From contig NZ_JACCAS010000001.1 in NCBI RefSeq assembly GCF_013409255.1, positions 2,542,001 through 2,606,000 on the forward strand: a stretch of 64,000 nt of DNA, written 5' to 3'. The DNA is from Paraburkholderia bryophila (GTDB taxonomy: Bacteria; Pseudomonadota; Gammaproteobacteria; Burkholderiales; Burkholderiaceae). Position 1 is the first letter of the stretch. Each line of letters opens with the position of its first letter. Position numbers and translations under genes: made by a program. The notes beneath the pieces are model-generated. The model was not told the origin of the DNA. It ran no database searches and saw only the letters and a program-made list of their open reading frames with translations. Shown here piece after piece: positions 1 to 8,930 of this stretch.

Positions 1-265
1 CAGCGTTAACGATCTTCGATCGCCGCGCCTCTTCGCCTGTGCGGCGCGCAGCCCCTGGTTTCGAGCAGACCACCCGGCAGCCCGAGGGGCATACACACGT
101 GCTGGCGGTGTGTGAACGACCGCTGGGGCGCGCGCAGCGCCGCCGGAAGAATGACTGCTGTGCCACGAGTGTGGAATGTGCGAGGGCACGGATTCCAGAT
201 GAGCCACTACGGTGACTGTGCGGGGGACCCGCTTAATGGTTAGCGGTTTGAGCCGCTTTCTTTTG
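1..265. other. No gene recognised
   Basis: I see no convincing coding frame, RNA gene or promoter here. The right part (about 241-265) runs into the left arm of an interrupted inverted repeat, so at least that part is intergenic repeat sequence rather than the end of a gene. Confidence 0.5.
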
Positions 266-280
266 CCTACTTTGCTTTGC
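266..280. repeat. Left arm of intergenic inverted repeat split by the IS3 element
   Basis: CCTACTTTGCTTTGC is the reverse complement of 1945-1959 (GCAAAGAAAAGTAGG) with a single mismatch. The two 15-base arms lie just outside the two ends of the IS. The simplest reading is that they once formed one hairpin-type intergenic repeat and that the IS inserted in its loop. Confidence 0.6.
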
Positions 281-293
281 GGCAGGCGGTGTG

Positions 294-313
294 TGTCAAG
301 GTAGTTGTCGCGT
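294..313 (+). repeat. IS3 element left terminal inverted repeat
   Basis: It matches the right end (1915-1934, reverse complement) at 17 of 20 positions, with mismatches only at positions 6-8. The stop codon of the transposase frame begins 7 bases inside it, at 320. Confidence 0.82.
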
Positions 314-319
314 GAACCG

Positions 320-1342
320 TTACGCTGCGTGCTTATACATGTCGGCCGAAGCCTGGGTTCGCTCAGGGTTCAGATAGACCGAATCCGCGAGGTGCCAGTT
401 GCGGATAGCGCCTGACCAGCGTGCGGGATTGCGCTGGCGCGAGGTTTGGTAGAGTGCACGCCGTCGGACCAGCAGCTCGTTCGCTTCGCCGCGATGCCGT
501 TGCGCCGGACTGACATATTTCAGGCCACTGTGACGGTGCTCCTCGTTGTACCACTGCACAAAGCGCTGAACCCAGACACGGGCAGCGTCGAGCGTATCAA
601 ACGGCTGCTCGGGCCACATCGGACAATACTTCGCCGTGCGGAACAGCGACTCGGCAAACGCGTTGTCGTTGCTCACGCGCGGCCGGCTGAATGAAGGCTG
701 CACGCCCAGATCAATCATGGCCGCGCGCATCGTGGCGCCCTTCATCGCACTGCCGTTATCCGAGTGCAGCACCAGCGGACGACCGGCAATGCCTTCGCGC
801 AGACACCCCTTGGCCAGCAGCACGCCCGCGTGCTCGGCCGACTCCTGCTCCCACACCTCGTTCATCACCAGCTTGCGGCTGTAGATGTCCTTCATCATGT
901 ACCAGTAGAAGTAGCGCCCCCGCACCGTGCTGGGCATCCACGTGATATCCCAGCACCACACCTGGTTCGGGCCGGTGGCGCAATGCGTCGTGAGCGTGCG
1001 TCGTTGTGGGGCCTGCGCGCGACCGCGACGCTGCCCCTGACCGGCTGCTTTCAGGATCCGGTAGAACGTCGATTCGGACGCGATATACACGCCCTCATCA
1101 GCCAGTTTCGGCACGATCTGGTGGGGCGTCAGACTCGCATAACCCGGGCGGTTGGCCACCTCCAGCACGGCCTCACGCTCGGCCTCAGTCAGCCGGTTCG
1201 GCGGCGCCTCCCGGATGGCCAGCGTCCGGCCATCCTGCCGCGTTTCGCGCCAGCGCTGCACGCTGCGCACGCTGATCCCCAACTGCTCACACGCAAGGGC
1301 ACGGCGCGCCCCCTGCTGCACCGCTTCGTCGATCAACTGCAT
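320..1342 (-). CDS. IS3-family transposase OrfB (DDE integrase-type catalytic domain)
   Basis: The 340-residue frame has an N-terminal helix-turn-helix (about residues 15-32), an HTH_21-like segment (about 45-100) and an rve integrase core. The DDE triad is visible: D132 in WCWDITW, D195 in HSDNGS, and E231 in NAFAES, giving the D-35-E spacing of IS3 transposases. The catalytic product is expected as an OrfAB fusion made by -1 frameshifting, since the frame stays open upstream of its first ATG as far as the slippery site at 1405-1411. It is on the minus strand and separated from OrfA by a one-frame shift. No internal stop is seen, so it is intact. Confidence 0.9.
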   Translation of the reverse strand: MQLIDEAVQQGARRALACEQLGISVRSVQRWRETRQDGRTLAIREAPPNRLTEAEREAVLEVANRPGYASLTPHQIVPKLADEGVYIASESTFYRILKAAGQGQRRGRAQAPQRRTLTTHCATGPNQVWCWDITWMPSTVRGRYFYWYMMKDIYSRKLVMNEVWEQESAEHAGVLLAKGCLREGIAGRPLVLHSDNGSAMKGATMRAAMIDLGVQPSFSRPRVSNDNAFAESLFRTAKYCPMWPEQPFDTLDAARVWVQRFVQWYNEEHRHSGLKYVSPAQRHRGEANELLVRRRALYQTSRQRNPARWSGAIRNWHLADSVYLNPERTQASADMYKHAA

Positions 1343-1368
1343 GGCTTCATCGCGATCCGGGCGGCTGA

Positions 1369-1866
1369 TCAGTCTTCCTCTTCCTTGCCCCAGATCGCGT
1401 CGGCTTTTTTTCGCAGGTTCAGCAACGCCGCCGCCTCCGCACGTGCCGCATCGGCGCGCTTGAGTTGACGCTCCAGTTCACGGATGCGTTTCTGCTGGGC
1501 CTTCACTTCCAGGCGCTGGGCCAGCGTGAGTTTTACCTCCGGCGGGTTGGCCTGCTCGCACGCCTCGCGCCACTGCCGGATCTGCTCCGGATAGATGCCC
1601 TTCCTGCGGCAGTACTCTGAAGTCTCCACCTCGCTCAGCGACGCCGTCTCCAGCACCACCCTGAACTTGTCGGCGCTCGACCATTGATCGCTTGTCTTGC
1701 CATTACCCGGCATGAATTCCCCAGCCTGTCTTGCGCTCTGCCGCCAGGCGCGTAGCGTCACCGTCGTGATGCCCGTCGCTCCCGCCAGCTCGATGACCGC
1801 ACGATTGAACGGCGGCATCATCTGTTGGACTACCCATTCCCGCGTCTCTGCTGAATAGCGTTGCAT
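1369..1866 (-). CDS. IS3-family transposase OrfA (DNA-binding, dimerisation)
   Basis: The 165-residue protein carries two helix-turn-helix-like units (about residues 22-45 and 65-95). A long leucine/arginine-rich helix follows (about 105-150), resembling the leucine zipper that lets OrfA and OrfAB dimerise in this family. An AAAGGAAG ribosome binding site precedes the ATG at 1866. The zero frame ends TGA at 1369-1371, a short way past the A7 slippery run. Expected roles are terminal-repeat binding and regulation of transposition. Confidence 0.87.
   Translation of the reverse strand: MQRYSAETREWVVQQMMPPFNRAVIELAGATGITTVTLRAWRQSARQAGEFMPGNGKTSDQWSSADKFRVVLETASLSEVETSEYCRRKGIYPEQIRQWREACEQANPPEVKLTLAQRLEVKAQQKRIRELERQLKRADAARAEAAALLNLRKKADAIWGKEEED
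1405..1411 (-). other. Programmed -1 ribosomal frameshift site (A7) joining OrfA to OrfB
   Basis: On the minus strand the OrfA codons read CGA AAA AAA GCC, so the seven adenines sit exactly in the X XXY YYZ register. Slipping back one base gives AGC CGA CGC GAT and then an open frame straight into the ATG of OrfB. The frame logic was checked base by base; use of the site is inferred from IS3-family behaviour. Confidence 0.8.
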
Positions 1867-1914
1867 CTTCCTTTCGCTGTCCGCCCTCCATCTTTACATC
1901 AATCGGTTCGGGCG

Positions 1915-1934
1915 ACGCGACAACTAGGCTGACA
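1915..1934 (-). repeat. IS3 element right terminal inverted repeat
   Basis: It is the reverse-complement partner of 294-313 and ends in TGACA at 1930-1934. It lies upstream of OrfA, so the transposase promoter should be in or next to it. Confidence 0.82.
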
Positions 1935-1944
1935 TGGAGGGCAG

Positions 1945-1959
1945 GCAAAGAAAAGTAGG
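1945..1959. repeat. Right arm of intergenic inverted repeat split by the IS3 element
   Basis: GCAAAGAAAAGTAGG pairs with 266-280 with one mismatch. The sequence that follows (GTGCCGCCCCGCAC, 1959-1972) can itself fold as a short GC hairpin, as expected for a multi-stem intergenic repeat family. Confidence 0.6.
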
Positions 1960-2311
1960 TGCCGCCCCGCACAGGGGCAACGCTAATAGACCACCGTGAA
2001 CTCAAGGAAAGGCCAAAGCAACCACCCCCAAACCCGCCACGCGGCCCCAAAAAAACCACCTAGCCATCAAATTCCCGCCCACAAGGTCCAACTACTTTGC
2101 CGTCGTCAACTCCGCCGATTAGCGACCTTTTGAAACCAAAGCACCCGACCTGCAGAAAACGTCGCCGAACCCCAGCGCCGCAGGCAAAAACACCCCCCAC
2201 ACCCCCTGGTGCGCAGCACGAAAGAAACCGCTAATCTCAACCCCGCGCGTCAACCCAAAACCCCACGCGCAGCGCAAAACCAGCAGCAAACCAGCACCCC
2301 GGAGCACCGCA
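1960..2311 (+). other. Intergenic leader ahead of the biotin operon; C/A-rich, no gene seen
   Basis: About 350 bases without a credible gene. The plus strand is rich in C and A and rather poor in G, most clearly from about 2040 to 2110 and 2220 to 2330. I looked for a BirA-type or BioR-type operator and recognise neither. A GGAG at 2301-2304 is the likely ribosome binding site of bioA. The promoter was not identified. Confidence 0.45.
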
Positions 2312-3676
2312 TTGAACAAGCCCGCAGAACCCACCACCACAAACCCTGACGACTGGGTCGCCCGCAGCCTGCGCGCCGTCTGGCACCCCTGCACCCAGAT
2401 GAAGCACCACGAGCGCCTGCCGCTCGTCCCCGTCGCGCGTGGTCAAGGCGCGTGGCTCTACGACCGCGCCAACCATCGTTATCTGGATGCGATCAGCTCC
2501 TGGTGGGTCAACCTGTTCGGTCACGCCAACCCCCGCATCAACGCAGCCCTGAAAGACCAGCTCGACACCCTCGAACATGCCATGCTCGCCGGCTGCACGC
2601 ACGAACCGGCCATCGAACTCGCGGAACGCCTCGGCGCGCTCACCGACAACACGCTCGGTCACGCGTTCTTCGCGTCGGACGGCGCATCCGCCGTCGAAAT
2701 CGCGCTGAAAATGAGCTTCCACTCGTGGCGTAATCGAGGCTTCGCCGACAAGCAGGAATTCGTCTGCGTCGCCAATAGCTATCACGGCGAAACCATCGGC
2801 GCGCTCGGCGTCACCGACGTCGCACTCTTCAAGGACGCCTACGATCCGCTGATCCGTCACGCCCACGTCGTGGCATCGCCCGACGCGCGTCGCGCAGAAC
2901 CCGGCGAAACCGCCGCCGACGTCGCACGTCGCGCGCTCGATCACGTACGCTCGCTGTTCGAAACGCGCGCCACGAAAATCGCCGCGCTGATCGTCGAGCC
3001 GCTCGTGCAATGCGCGGCCGGCATGGCCATGCACGACGCGTCGTATCTCGCGGGACTGCGCGCCCTGTGCGACCAGTACGGCGTGCATCTGATCGCCGAT
3101 GAAATCGCCGTCGGTTGCGGACGCACCGGTACGTTCTTCGCGTGCGAACAAGCCGGCATATGGCCGGACTTTCTGTGTCTGTCGAAAGGCATCAGCGGCG
3201 GCTATCTGCCGCTCTCGATCGTGCTGTCGCGCGATGAAATCTACGCGGCCTTCTATCACGACGACACCGCGCGCGGCTTCCTGCACTCGCACTCGTACAC
3301 CGGCAATCCGCTCGCGTGCCGCGCGGCGCTCGCCACGCTCGACCTGTTCATCAGCGACAACGTGCTCGCCGCCAACGCGCAAAAATCCGCGACGCTGAAG
3401 GCCGCGCTCGCACCGCTCGCCGATCACAAACAGGTGCGCAATCTGCGCCAGTGCGGCACGATCTTCGCGTTCGACGCCGTGATCGACGATCCGCAGCAAG
3501 CCCGCACCTTCTCACGCCGTTTCTTCGAGAATGCGTTGCAGCGCGAACTCCTGCTGCGCCCGATCTCGACCACGGTGTATCTGATGCCCCCCTACATCCT
3601 CGACGACGAAGAACTCGCGCTGCTCGCCTCGCGCACGCGCGAAACCTTCGAAGCCACGCTCACGGAGGCCCATTAA
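2312..3676 (+). CDS. bioA: Adenosylmethionine-8-amino-7-oxononanoate aminotransferase
   Basis: The enzyme transfers the amino group of S-adenosylmethionine to 7-keto-8-aminopelargonate to give 7,8-diaminopelargonate, the third step of biotin synthesis from pimeloyl-ACP. The 454-residue class III aminotransferase has D263-E264 in the PLP-binding ADE segment and the Schiff-base lysine K292 in LSKGISGGY. The N-terminal [11 protein letters not shown] block is characteristic of BioA. The start is a TTG at 2312 with GGAG 7 bases upstream; the next ATG would remove that conserved block. The stop overlaps the bioF start (TAATG), so the two are probably translationally coupled. It is cytoplasmic. Confidence 0.95.
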   Translation: MNKPAEPTTTNPDDWVARSLRAVWHPCTQMKHHERLPLVPVARGQGAWLYDRANHRYLDAISSWWVNLFGHANPRINAALKDQLDTLEHAMLAGCTHEPAIELAERLGALTDNTLGHAFFASDGASAVEIALKMSFHSWRNRGFADKQEFVCVANSYHGETIGALGVTDVALFKDAYDPLIRHAHVVASPDARRAEPGETAADVARRALDHVRSLFETRATKIAALIVEPLVQCAAGMAMHDASYLAGLRALCDQYGVHLIADEIAVGCGRTGTFFACEQAGIWPDFLCLSKGISGGYLPLSIVLSRDEIYAAFYHDDTARGFLHSHSYTGNPLACRAALATLDLFISDNVLAANAQKSATLKAALAPLADHKQVRNLRQCGTIFAFDAVIDDPQQARTFSRRFFENALQRELLLRPISTTVYLMPPYILDDEELALLASRTRETFEATLTEAH

Positions 3677-4860
3677 TGCATCTGCTCGACACACTCACAG
3701 CAGGCCTGAAGGACATCGACGACCGCGGCCTGCGTCGCCGTCGCCGCATCGCGGACACGGCATGCGCGGCACACATGACCGTCGACGGCCGCGCGATCAT
3801 CGGCTTCGCCAGTAACGACTATCTCGGCCTCGCCGCGCATCCGCAGTTGATCGCGGCCATCGCCGAAGGCGCGCAGCGCTACGGCGCGGGCAGCGGCGGT
3901 TCGCATCTGCTCGGCGGCCACTCGCGTGCGCATGCGCAACTCGAAGACGACCTCGCGGCATTCGTCGGCGGCTTCGTCGACAATGCGCGCGCGCTCTACT
4001 TCAGCACCGGCTACATGGCGAACCTCGCGACGCTCACCGCGCTCGCGGGCCGCGGCACGACGCTGTTCTCGGATGAGCTGAATCACGCTTCGCTGATCGA
4101 CGGCGCGCGGCTGTCGCGCGCCGATGTGCAGATCTATCCGCACTGCGATATGGACACGTTGAGCGCGTTGCTCGAAGCATCGGACGCGGAGATCAAGGTG
4201 ATCGTGTCGGACACCGTCTTCAGCATGGACGGCGACGTCGCGCCGCTGACGCGTCTGCTCGCGCTCGCGGAACAGCACGGCGCGTGGCTGATCGTCGACG
4301 ACGCGCACGGCTTCGGCGTGCTCGGCCCGCAAGGCCGCGGCGCGGTCGCGCAAGCCGCGCTGCGCTCGCCGAATCTGATTTCGATCGGCACGCTCGGTAA
4401 AGCGGCGGGCGTCTCGGGCGCGTTCGTCGTCGCGCATGAGACCGTGATTGAGTGGCTCGTGCAACGCGCGCGTCCGTACATCTTCACCACGGCGTCGGTG
4501 CCGGCGGCCGCGCATGCGGTGTCGGCAAGCCTGCGGATTATCGGCGGCGAAGAAGGCGACACGCGACGCGCGCATCTCCAGCAACTGATCAAACGCACGC
4601 GCGCGATGCTGAAAGCAACGCCGTGGCTTCCCGTCGATTCGCACACCGCCGTGCAACCGCTGATCATCGGCGAGAACGACGCGACGCTCGATATCGCGGC
4701 CACGCTCGACCGCGCCGGTCTGTGGGTGCCGGCGATCCGTCCGCCAACCGTGCCCGTCGGTACGTCGCGCCTGCGCATTTCGCTGTCGGCCGCGCATTCG
4801 ATGGCGGATCTGGACCGGCTCGATGCGGGCTTGCAACAGCTCGGAGCGAAAGCGGCATGA
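3676..4860 (+). CDS. bioF: 8-amino-7-oxononanoate synthase
   Basis: A PLP enzyme that condenses pimeloyl-ACP (or -CoA) with L-alanine, giving 7-keto-8-aminopelargonate. The 394-residue protein shows the alpha-oxoamine synthase fold: SNDYLGL near residue 46, the [11 protein letters not shown] glycine motif near 72-82, VDDAHGFG (D208-D209) for the PLP ring, and K242 in GTLGKAAG as the PLP lysine. The frame is open far upstream, but the ATG at 3676 is chosen because it overlaps the bioA stop and gives the family's normal length. The end overlaps the bioD start in an ATGA. Confidence 0.95.
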   Translation: MHLLDTLTAGLKDIDDRGLRRRRRIADTACAAHMTVDGRAIIGFASNDYLGLAAHPQLIAAIAEGAQRYGAGSGGSHLLGGHSRAHAQLEDDLAAFVGGFVDNARALYFSTGYMANLATLTALAGRGTTLFSDELNHASLIDGARLSRADVQIYPHCDMDTLSALLEASDAEIKVIVSDTVFSMDGDVAPLTRLLALAEQHGAWLIVDDAHGFGVLGPQGRGAVAQAALRSPNLISIGTLGKAAGVSGAFVVAHETVIEWLVQRARPYIFTTASVPAAAHAVSASLRIIGGEEGDTRRAHLQQLIKRTRAMLKATPWLPVDSHTAVQPLIIGENDATLDIAATLDRAGLWVPAIRPPTVPVGTSRLRISLSAAHSMADLDRLDAGLQQLGAKAA

Positions 4861-5588
4861 GTAGCCTGAATCACAACGCGCTGTCCGTGTTCGTCACCGG
4901 CACCGATACGGAAATCGGCAAGACCTTCGTTTCGTCGGCCCTGTTGCGCGGGTTCGTGCGCGCGGGTTTGCAAGCCGCCGCGATGAAGCCGATCGCCGCC
5001 GGCGCGTTCGAAGTGAACGGCGTGCTGCACAACGAAGACGCGGACCAACTCGACGCCGCGTCGAACGTGCTGCTGCCGCCCGACATGCGCACGCCGTATC
5101 TGCTGAAGGAACCGGCCGCGCCGCACATCGCGGCCGCGTTGGAAAACGTCACGTTCGATCTCGGCCATATCGTCGGCTGTCACGCGCAGGCATTGCAGCG
5201 CGCGGAGATCGTCGTCGTCGAAGGCGTCGGCGGTTTTCGCGTGCCGCTGACCGCCACCGAAGACACCGCCGATCTCGCCGTCGCACTGAAGCTGCCGGTC
5301 GTGCTGGTGGTCGGCATGCGCCTCGGCTGCATCAGCCATGCGCTGCTTACCGCCGAAGCCATCGCCGCGCGCGGACTCACGCTCGCGGGCTGGGTCGCGA
5401 ATCGCGTCGATCCGGACATGACGTTCCCCGACGAAAACATCGCCTCGATCCGCGAGCAGCTTGCTCGCGCGTACGACGCCCCGTTGCTCGGCATCGTGCC
5501 GCATCTGAGCCCGGCTTCGCCCGACCTCGCGGCGGACCAACTCGACATCGACCGACTTTTGCAGACGCTGCGTCACACGCAGCGCTGA
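4857..5588 (+). CDS. bioD: Dethiobiotin synthetase
   Basis: An ATP-dependent carboxylase that closes the ureido ring on 7,8-diaminopelargonate using CO2. The 243-residue protein has a P-loop variant at residues 15-23 (GTDTEIGKT), the catalytic lysine region AAMKPIAAG (about 40-48) and the EGVGG motif near 122. The ATG at 4857 overlaps the bioF stop in ATGA. The frame is open upstream, but that stretch is only a shadow of bioF. Third gene of the biotin operon. Confidence 0.95.
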   Translation: MSSLNHNALSVFVTGTDTEIGKTFVSSALLRGFVRAGLQAAAMKPIAAGAFEVNGVLHNEDADQLDAASNVLLPPDMRTPYLLKEPAAPHIAAALENVTFDLGHIVGCHAQALQRAEIVVVEGVGGFRVPLTATEDTADLAVALKLPVVLVVGMRLGCISHALLTAEAIAARGLTLAGWVANRVDPDMTFPDENIASIREQLARAYDAPLLGIVPHLSPASPDLAADQLDIDRLLQTLRHTQR

Positions 5589-5622
5589 TCCCCACACACA
5601 TCTATCCACGAGGATTGACGAT

Positions 5623-6702
5623 ATGACGCAACTGAACATCGCTTCGACGCCAGCCGACACGGCCGCCGCCAACAACAACGCCGCCGAAGGCGCCAAACAA
5701 CTGGCGCGCTGGCGCGTCGCCGACATCGTCGCGCTGTACGAACTGCCGTTCAACGACCTGATGTTCCGCGCGCAGCAAACGCATCGCGAGCACTTCGACG
5801 CGAACACCGTGCAACTGTCGACGCTGCTGTCGATCAAGACCGGCGGCTGCGAAGAAGATTGCGCGTACTGTCCGCAGTCGGTGCATCACGACACGGGCCT
5901 GCAGGCCGACAAGCTGATGCCGGTCGACGAAGTGCTCGCCGCCGCGAAGGTCGCCAAGGAAAACGGCGCGACACGTTTTTGCATGGGCGCTGCGTGGCGT
6001 AACCCGAAGGACCGTCACCTCGAACCGATCAAGGACATGATCCGCGGCGTGAAGGCGATGGGCCTCGAAACCTGCGTCACGCTCGGTATGCTCGAAACGC
6101 ACCAGGCGCAAGGGCTGCGCGACGCGGGCCTCGACTACTACAACCACAACCTCGATACGTCGCCGGAGTTCTACGGGCAGATCATTTCGACGCGCACGTA
6201 TCAGGACCGTCTCGACACGCTCGAACGCGTGCGCGATGCAGGCATCAACGTGTGTTGCGGCGGGATCGTCGGACTGGGTGAATCGCGTCGCGAACGCGCT
6301 GGGCTGATCACGCAACTGGCGAACATGGAGCCGTATCCGGAATCGGTGCCTATCAACAATCTGGTGCAGGTGGAAGGCACGCCGCTGACCGGCACCGAAC
6401 CGATCGATCCGTTCGAATTCGTGCGCACGATTGCGGTGGCGCGTATCACGATGCCGAAGGCGATGGTGCGTTTGTCGGCCGGCCGTGAGCAGATGGATGA
6501 AGCGTTGCAGGCGCTGTGCTTCCTCGCTGGGGCGAACTCGATTTTCTACGGCGATCAATTGCTGACCACGAGCAATCCGCAAGCAGAAGCCGACCGCAAG
6601 CTGCTGGAACGTCTGGGCATTAGCGCCGAGGCCTCGCAGCAAATGCCGGTGGATCAAAGCGGCTGCGAGCATAGCTGCGACAAGCATGCCGCGCCGAACT
6701 GA
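5623..6702 (+). CDS. bioB: Biotin synthase (radical SAM)
   Basis: It inserts sulfur into dethiobiotin to form biotin, using a radical-SAM [4Fe-4S] cluster and a sacrificial [2Fe-2S] cluster. C76, C80 and C83 in [13 protein letters not shown] bind the SAM cluster. The [12 protein letters not shown] block and the conserved cysteine of the ETCVTLGML segment are present. At 359 residues it is slightly longer than the E. coli enzyme, with an alanine/asparagine-rich N-terminus and a Cys/His-rich tail. The start has GAGG upstream. It follows bioD by 34 bases and ends the operon at a hairpin terminator. Confidence 0.96.
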   Translation: MTQLNIASTPADTAAANNNAAEGAKQLARWRVADIVALYELPFNDLMFRAQQTHREHFDANTVQLSTLLSIKTGGCEEDCAYCPQSVHHDTGLQADKLMPVDEVLAAAKVAKENGATRFCMGAAWRNPKDRHLEPIKDMIRGVKAMGLETCVTLGMLETHQAQGLRDAGLDYYNHNLDTSPEFYGQIISTRTYQDRLDTLERVRDAGINVCCGGIVGLGESRRERAGLITQLANMEPYPESVPINNLVQVEGTPLTGTEPIDPFEFVRTIAVARITMPKAMVRLSAGREQMDEALQALCFLAGANSIFYGDQLLTTSNPQAEADRKLLERLGISAEASQQMPVDQSGCEHSCDKHAAPN

Positions 6703-6755
6703 GCATTGTTGAATGCGGTGAGTTGATGCAGCACGCGCGATAAACCGCGTGCAAT

Positions 6756-6797
6756 AAAAAGGGCGCATCGATTTATATCGAGGCGCCCTTTGTGTTT
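6756..6797. terminator. Bidirectional terminator between bioB and sbp
   Basis: AAAGGGCGC at 6758-6766 pairs with GCGCCCTTT at 6783-6791, with a 16-base loop that can itself pair as ATCGAT/ATATCGAG. A-rich and T-rich flanks lie on both sides. It sits between two convergent genes and can serve both. Confidence 0.75.
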
Positions 6798-6810
6798 CCA
6801 GAACCGCTAA

Positions 6811-7836
6811 TTACTTCTTGTCGACGATGATCTGATCGAACGTCCCGCCATCGGAGAAGTGAGTTTGCTGCGCTTTCTGCCAGCTACCGAACATCTCTTC
6901 GACGGTGAAGGTTTTGATCGGTTTGAACTCGGCTGCGTGCTTCGCCAGCACGTCCTTGTCACGCGGACGCAGATGATGCTGCGCGATGATTTCCTGTGCA
7001 GCCGGCGACCACAGGTAGTCAAGATACGCCTGCGCTTCCTTGCGTGTGCCGCGCTTATCGACCACCTTGTCGACGATCGACACCGGCGGCGCCGCCAGCA
7101 AACTCACCGACGGATACACCGCTTCGAAATTGCCCGCGCCCACGCCGCTATCGATCAGCGACACTTCGTTTTCGAACGTCACCAGCACGTCGCCGATGCC
7201 GCGTTGCGTGAAGGTGGTCGTCGCGCCCCGGCCGCCCGTGTCGAGCACCGGCACATTCTTGAAGATCGCCTTTTCGAAGTCGAGCGCCTGCGCATCCGTA
7301 CCGCCGTGCTGCTTGCGATAACCCCATGCGGCGAGATACGAATAGCGTCCGTTGCCCGAGGTCTTCGGGTTGGCGATCACCACTTGCACACCGGGCTTCG
7401 CGAGATCGTCCCAGTCCTTGATGTGCTTCGGGTTGCCCTTATGCACGAGGAACACCATCGTGGTGGTGTACGGCGCGCTGTCGTTCGGCAGACGCGCGCG
7501 CCAGTTGGCCGGTACCAGTTGGCCCTTCTCGGCGAGCAGGTCGATATCGTTCGGCTGGTTCATCGTCACCACGTCGGCCTGCAGGCCTTGCAGTACCGAC
7601 AGCGCCTGCGCGCTCGACGCGCCATGCGACTGACGCACCGACACGGTCTCGCCGCTCTTCTGCTTGTACGCCGCGATAAAGCCGGCGTTGATGTCCTTAT
7701 ACAACTCGCGCGTCACGTCGTACGACACGTTGAGCAGCGACGTGTCGGCTTGCGCCGTCGAGATGCCGCCCATCGCAAGCGTGATTGCCGTCATGCCGGC
7801 TGCGAGCCAGCGCGATGTCCCCGTGTTGCCTGCCAT
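6811..7836 (-). CDS. sbp: Periplasmic sulfate-binding protein
   Basis: Substrate-binding protein of the sulfate/thiosulfate ABC importer (CysUWA type). The 341-residue precursor has a signal peptide ending about residue 30 (GGISTAQA). The mature start is LLNVSYDVTRELYKDIN, a hallmark of Sbp/CysP proteins, with VRQSHGASSAQA and FVPANW-like segments further on. The start ATG at 7836 is preferred because it gives the signal peptide and has GGCGGGGAC upstream; the open frame reaches to 7971. No permease or ATPase gene adjoins it, so the rest of the importer is encoded elsewhere. It converges on bioB. Confidence 0.9.
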   Translation of the reverse strand: MAGNTGTSRWLAAGMTAITLAMGGISTAQADTSLLNVSYDVTRELYKDINAGFIAAYKQKSGETVSVRQSHGASSAQALSVLQGLQADVVTMNQPNDIDLLAEKGQLVPANWRARLPNDSAPYTTTMVFLVHKGNPKHIKDWDDLAKPGVQVVIANPKTSGNGRYSYLAAWGYRKQHGGTDAQALDFEKAIFKNVPVLDTGGRGATTTFTQRGIGDVLVTFENEVSLIDSGVGAGNFEAVYPSVSLLAAPPVSIVDKVVDKRGTRKEAQAYLDYLWSPAAQEIIAQHHLRPRDKDVLAKHAAEFKPIKTFTVEEMFGSWQKAQQTHFSDGGTFDQIIVDKK

Positions 7837-7974
7837 CTTGTCCCCGCCTATCGATGATGAAAACCTGTGGCCGCACGAGCGCGCGGCGTGAAGCGGGATT
7901 CTAACGGATTGCTTACTGGTTCGTCCGGGCCGAAGTCGGACATAACGCGGCGACGCTAAGCGCCATCGCAATGC

Positions 7975-8577
7975 TCAAACGAACGCGTGCTGCGCAGCCT
8001 CGAACGTGTCCTCGCGAAAGCGCAGCGGCGCCGCGCAATGCACCAGCGTGTCTACAAAATACTTGGCGCGCGGCCACGGACCGAAGCCGGCCGCGGTGTT
8101 GATATGCCCGACGTCGCCGAGATTGACGAACGCGCTGCCGAAACGCTGCGCGAGTTCGCGCGAACCGGCGAGCGACATCCACGGATCGGTTTCGCTGCCG
8201 ATCAGAATGGACGGCACGCCGAGACGGCGCGCATCGAACGGTCCCGCGAAGGCGAATTTCTCCGGACTGGCGGGCGCGACGAACAGCACGCCGACCACAT
8301 CGTTCGCATACGACGCCTGCTGCAACGCGTGCGCGGTCGCAAGGCAACCGAAGCTGTGCGCGGCCAGCACGAACGGCCCGCGCTCGCGCGCCAGCAGATC
8401 GCGCAGCGACTGCGCCCAGCGTGCGACGTTCGGTGCTTCCCAGTCGGCCTGCTCGACGCGCAGCGAGCGCGCGAACTGCCGTTCGAGCCAGGTTTGCCAG
8501 TGCGCGCCTTCGCTACCGTGCAGGCCGGGAACGGTCACGAGCCGCGGCGGCCACGTCGATTTGATGCATGAAAGCAT
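7975..8577 (-). CDS. RBBP9/YdeN-family serine alpha/beta hydrolase
   Basis: A compact 200-residue alpha/beta hydrolase. It shows PGLHGSEGAHWQTWLE near the N-terminus (oxyanion region), the nucleophile elbow AHSFGCLA around residue 72, ETDPWM carrying the acid, and DVGHINTAAG carrying the catalytic histidine. This layout fits the RBBP9/YdeN family, whose substrates are mostly unknown. The ATG at 8577 is chosen for its GAGGGA ribosome binding site and because the upstream part of the open frame is arginine-rich shadow sequence. It is divergent from the dehydrogenase at 8927. Physiological role unknown. Confidence 0.8.
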   Translation of the reverse strand: MLSCIKSTWPPRLVTVPGLHGSEGAHWQTWLERQFARSLRVEQADWEAPNVARWAQSLRDLLARERGPFVLAAHSFGCLATAHALQQASYANDVVGVLFVAPASPEKFAFAGPFDARRLGVPSILIGSETDPWMSLAGSRELAQRFGSAFVNLGDVGHINTAAGFGPWPRAKYFVDTLVHCAAPLRFREDTFEAAQHAFV

Positions 8578-8828
8578 GTCTGTCCCTCGCAGCGGGAATC
8601 CGGGAAAGTATTGTCCCGCCCGACCCGGCGTGGGTGAACCAAGTTTTTGTGCTTTGGTTATGGCGCAAATGCGGGGGCGAACGCAGGCGCAGCGGCATGA
8701 ACACTCGCGCCGCCGAATGTGGCCCCTCCGTGCGCCAGCGCGGCCGAAACCGCACGCCCGTACGCAAACGCGCGCGGTTCGCGTCGAAAAAGTAGAATGA
8801 AGCCTATCCATAAAAGGAGGAGACTCCC

Positions 8829-8930
8829 ATGCCGCAAGCGTCGACCGATGCAACGCGCGTAGTGCTGCCGCGCGGCGGGGCCCTCCCCGTCAATCGATCC
8901 GACTACGCAGGGACCTGCCCGACCGTATGA
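8829..8930 (+). CDS. Possible 33-codon leader ORF upstream of the 2-hydroxyacid dehydrogenase
   Basis: An ATG at 8829 is preceded by a near-perfect Shine-Dalgarno (AAAGGAGGAGA, 8814-8824). The frame runs 33 codons (MPQASTDATR..., ending CPTV) to a TGA at 8928-8930 that overlaps the ATG of the next gene in ATGA. The dehydrogenase start itself has no comparable ribosome binding site, so it may rely on translational re-initiation from this ORF. There is no run of a single amino acid as in classical attenuators. I do not recognise the peptide. It was found by reading the sequence and no homology is known to me. Confidence 0.5.
   Translation: MPQASTDATRVVLPRGGALPVNRSDYAGTCPTV

Larger units (their letters stand above)
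294..1934 (-). mobile_element. IS3-family insertion sequence, complete, about 1.64 kb
   Basis: The element is bounded by imperfect 20-bp terminal inverted repeats (17 of 20 matching): TGTCAAGGTAGTTGTCGCGT at 294-313 and TGTCAGCCTAGTTGTCGCGT read on the minus strand at 1934-1915. Ends starting with TG and finishing with CA fit the IS3 family. Inside are the two overlapping-phase transposase frames typical of the family and an A7 slippery site between them. I find no clean 3-5 bp target duplication at these ends. Both frames are intact, so the element may still be active. Confidence 0.88.

Noticed and set aside
3316..4860. BioF with a long N-terminal extension
   Set aside because: The extra 120 codons overlap bioA out of frame and are arginine-rich. 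The ATG at 3676, overlapping the bioA stop, gives the family length.
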